From CAYVTV01 sp964526475 (GTDB lineage: Bacteria > Bacteroidota > Bacteroidia > Bacteroidales > GCA-2748055): a stretch of 6,313 bases of DNA. Every line of letters begins with the position of its first letter. Positions within the stretch are counted from its first letter, which is position 1. The stretch lies in the NCBI GenBank assembly GCA_964526475.1, contig CAZGKF010000088.1:1-6313 (forward strand), given 5' to 3'. Shown piece by piece: positions 6,196 to 6,313 of the stretch. The translations under genes were made by a program, and so were the position numbers. The notes under the pieces are model-generated. The model did no database searches, was not told the origin of the DNA, and saw nothing but the letters and a program-made list of their open reading frames with translations.

Positions 6196-6313
6196 ATTAA
6201 AAGAAAAAGATATCAGATATGTTATTTTTAATTTAGAACCTTACATCTAATATTCTTGTATTATTTGGTAAAAATTCCAAAAAACAAATTCCAAAAAACA
6301 AATAATAAACAAT
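6196..6313 (-). other. AT-rich region upstream of rlmD
   Basis: This 118-bp stretch to the window edge carries no gene. It should hold the rlmD promoter, but I found no TAnnTTTG element on the minus strand. The nearest, TATCTTTT (complement of 6205-6212), misses the final G and would leave almost no leader. The outer part is the A-rich tandem repeat listed separately. Confidence 0.4.
6272..6303. repeat. 14-bp tandem repeat AAATTCCAAAAAAC
   Basis: Two perfect copies of AAATTCCAAAAAAC lie at 6272-6285 and 6286-6299, followed by the first four bases of a third (6300-6303, read as AAAT from 6300). The array then decays into CAAATAATAAACAAT at the window edge. From memory, low-complexity AAATTCC/CAAAT arrays are common between genes in several bacterial genomes. 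Its length beyond the window is unknown, and no function can be assigned. Confidence 0.75.

Noticed and set aside
1..6313. A previously undescribed defence, toxin or biosynthetic system
   Set aside because: All five intact genes belong to well-known housekeeping or transporter families, and no space is left for another gene over 300 bp outside the repeat island.

Overview
The window reads as a piece of the chromosome of a low-GC member of the Bacteroidota. Four things point there: the Tgt protein has the 376-residue form without zinc cysteines that I associate with this phylum; a perfect TAnnTTTG promoter element lies in front of it; tgt is followed by an LptF/LptG-type permease; and the AT-rich intergenic DNA carries repeats of the kind common in these genomes. 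I see no plasmid, phage, transposase, CRISPR, tRNA or rRNA sequence.

Layout. Positions 1-362 hold no credible gene. They form a dense island of nested direct and inverted repeats. A promoter element at 364-371 separates the island from a plus-strand operon: tgt (390-1520, tRNA queuosine modification), an LptF/LptG family permease (1478-2611, lipopolysaccharide export, overlapping tgt by 43 bp) and an EamA/DMT family transporter (2633-3559, 21 bp further on, TTG start). A short convergent gap (3560-3641) carries a possible bidirectional terminator. Two minus-strand genes follow: rlmN (3642-4661) and, upstream of it on the same strand, rlmD (4789-6195), 127 bp apart. The right edge, upstream of rlmD, holds an AT-rich leader and a 14-bp tandem repeat.

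Function. Three of the five genes modify RNA: Tgt inserts a queuosine precursor at tRNA position 34, RlmN makes 2-methyladenosine in 23S rRNA (and, in characterised relatives, tRNA position 37), and RlmD makes 5-methyluridine in 23S rRNA. RlmN and RlmD both carry complete iron-sulfur cysteine sets. The two membrane proteins serve envelope biogenesis and small-molecule transport. All five coding regions look intact.

The protein content is ordinary housekeeping and I found no new gene system. The unusual material is the repeat island. Its last repeat copy supplies an ATG (339) that makes tgt look 17 codons longer than it probably is, whereas a promoter element and a GTG start lie just downstream in unique sequence.
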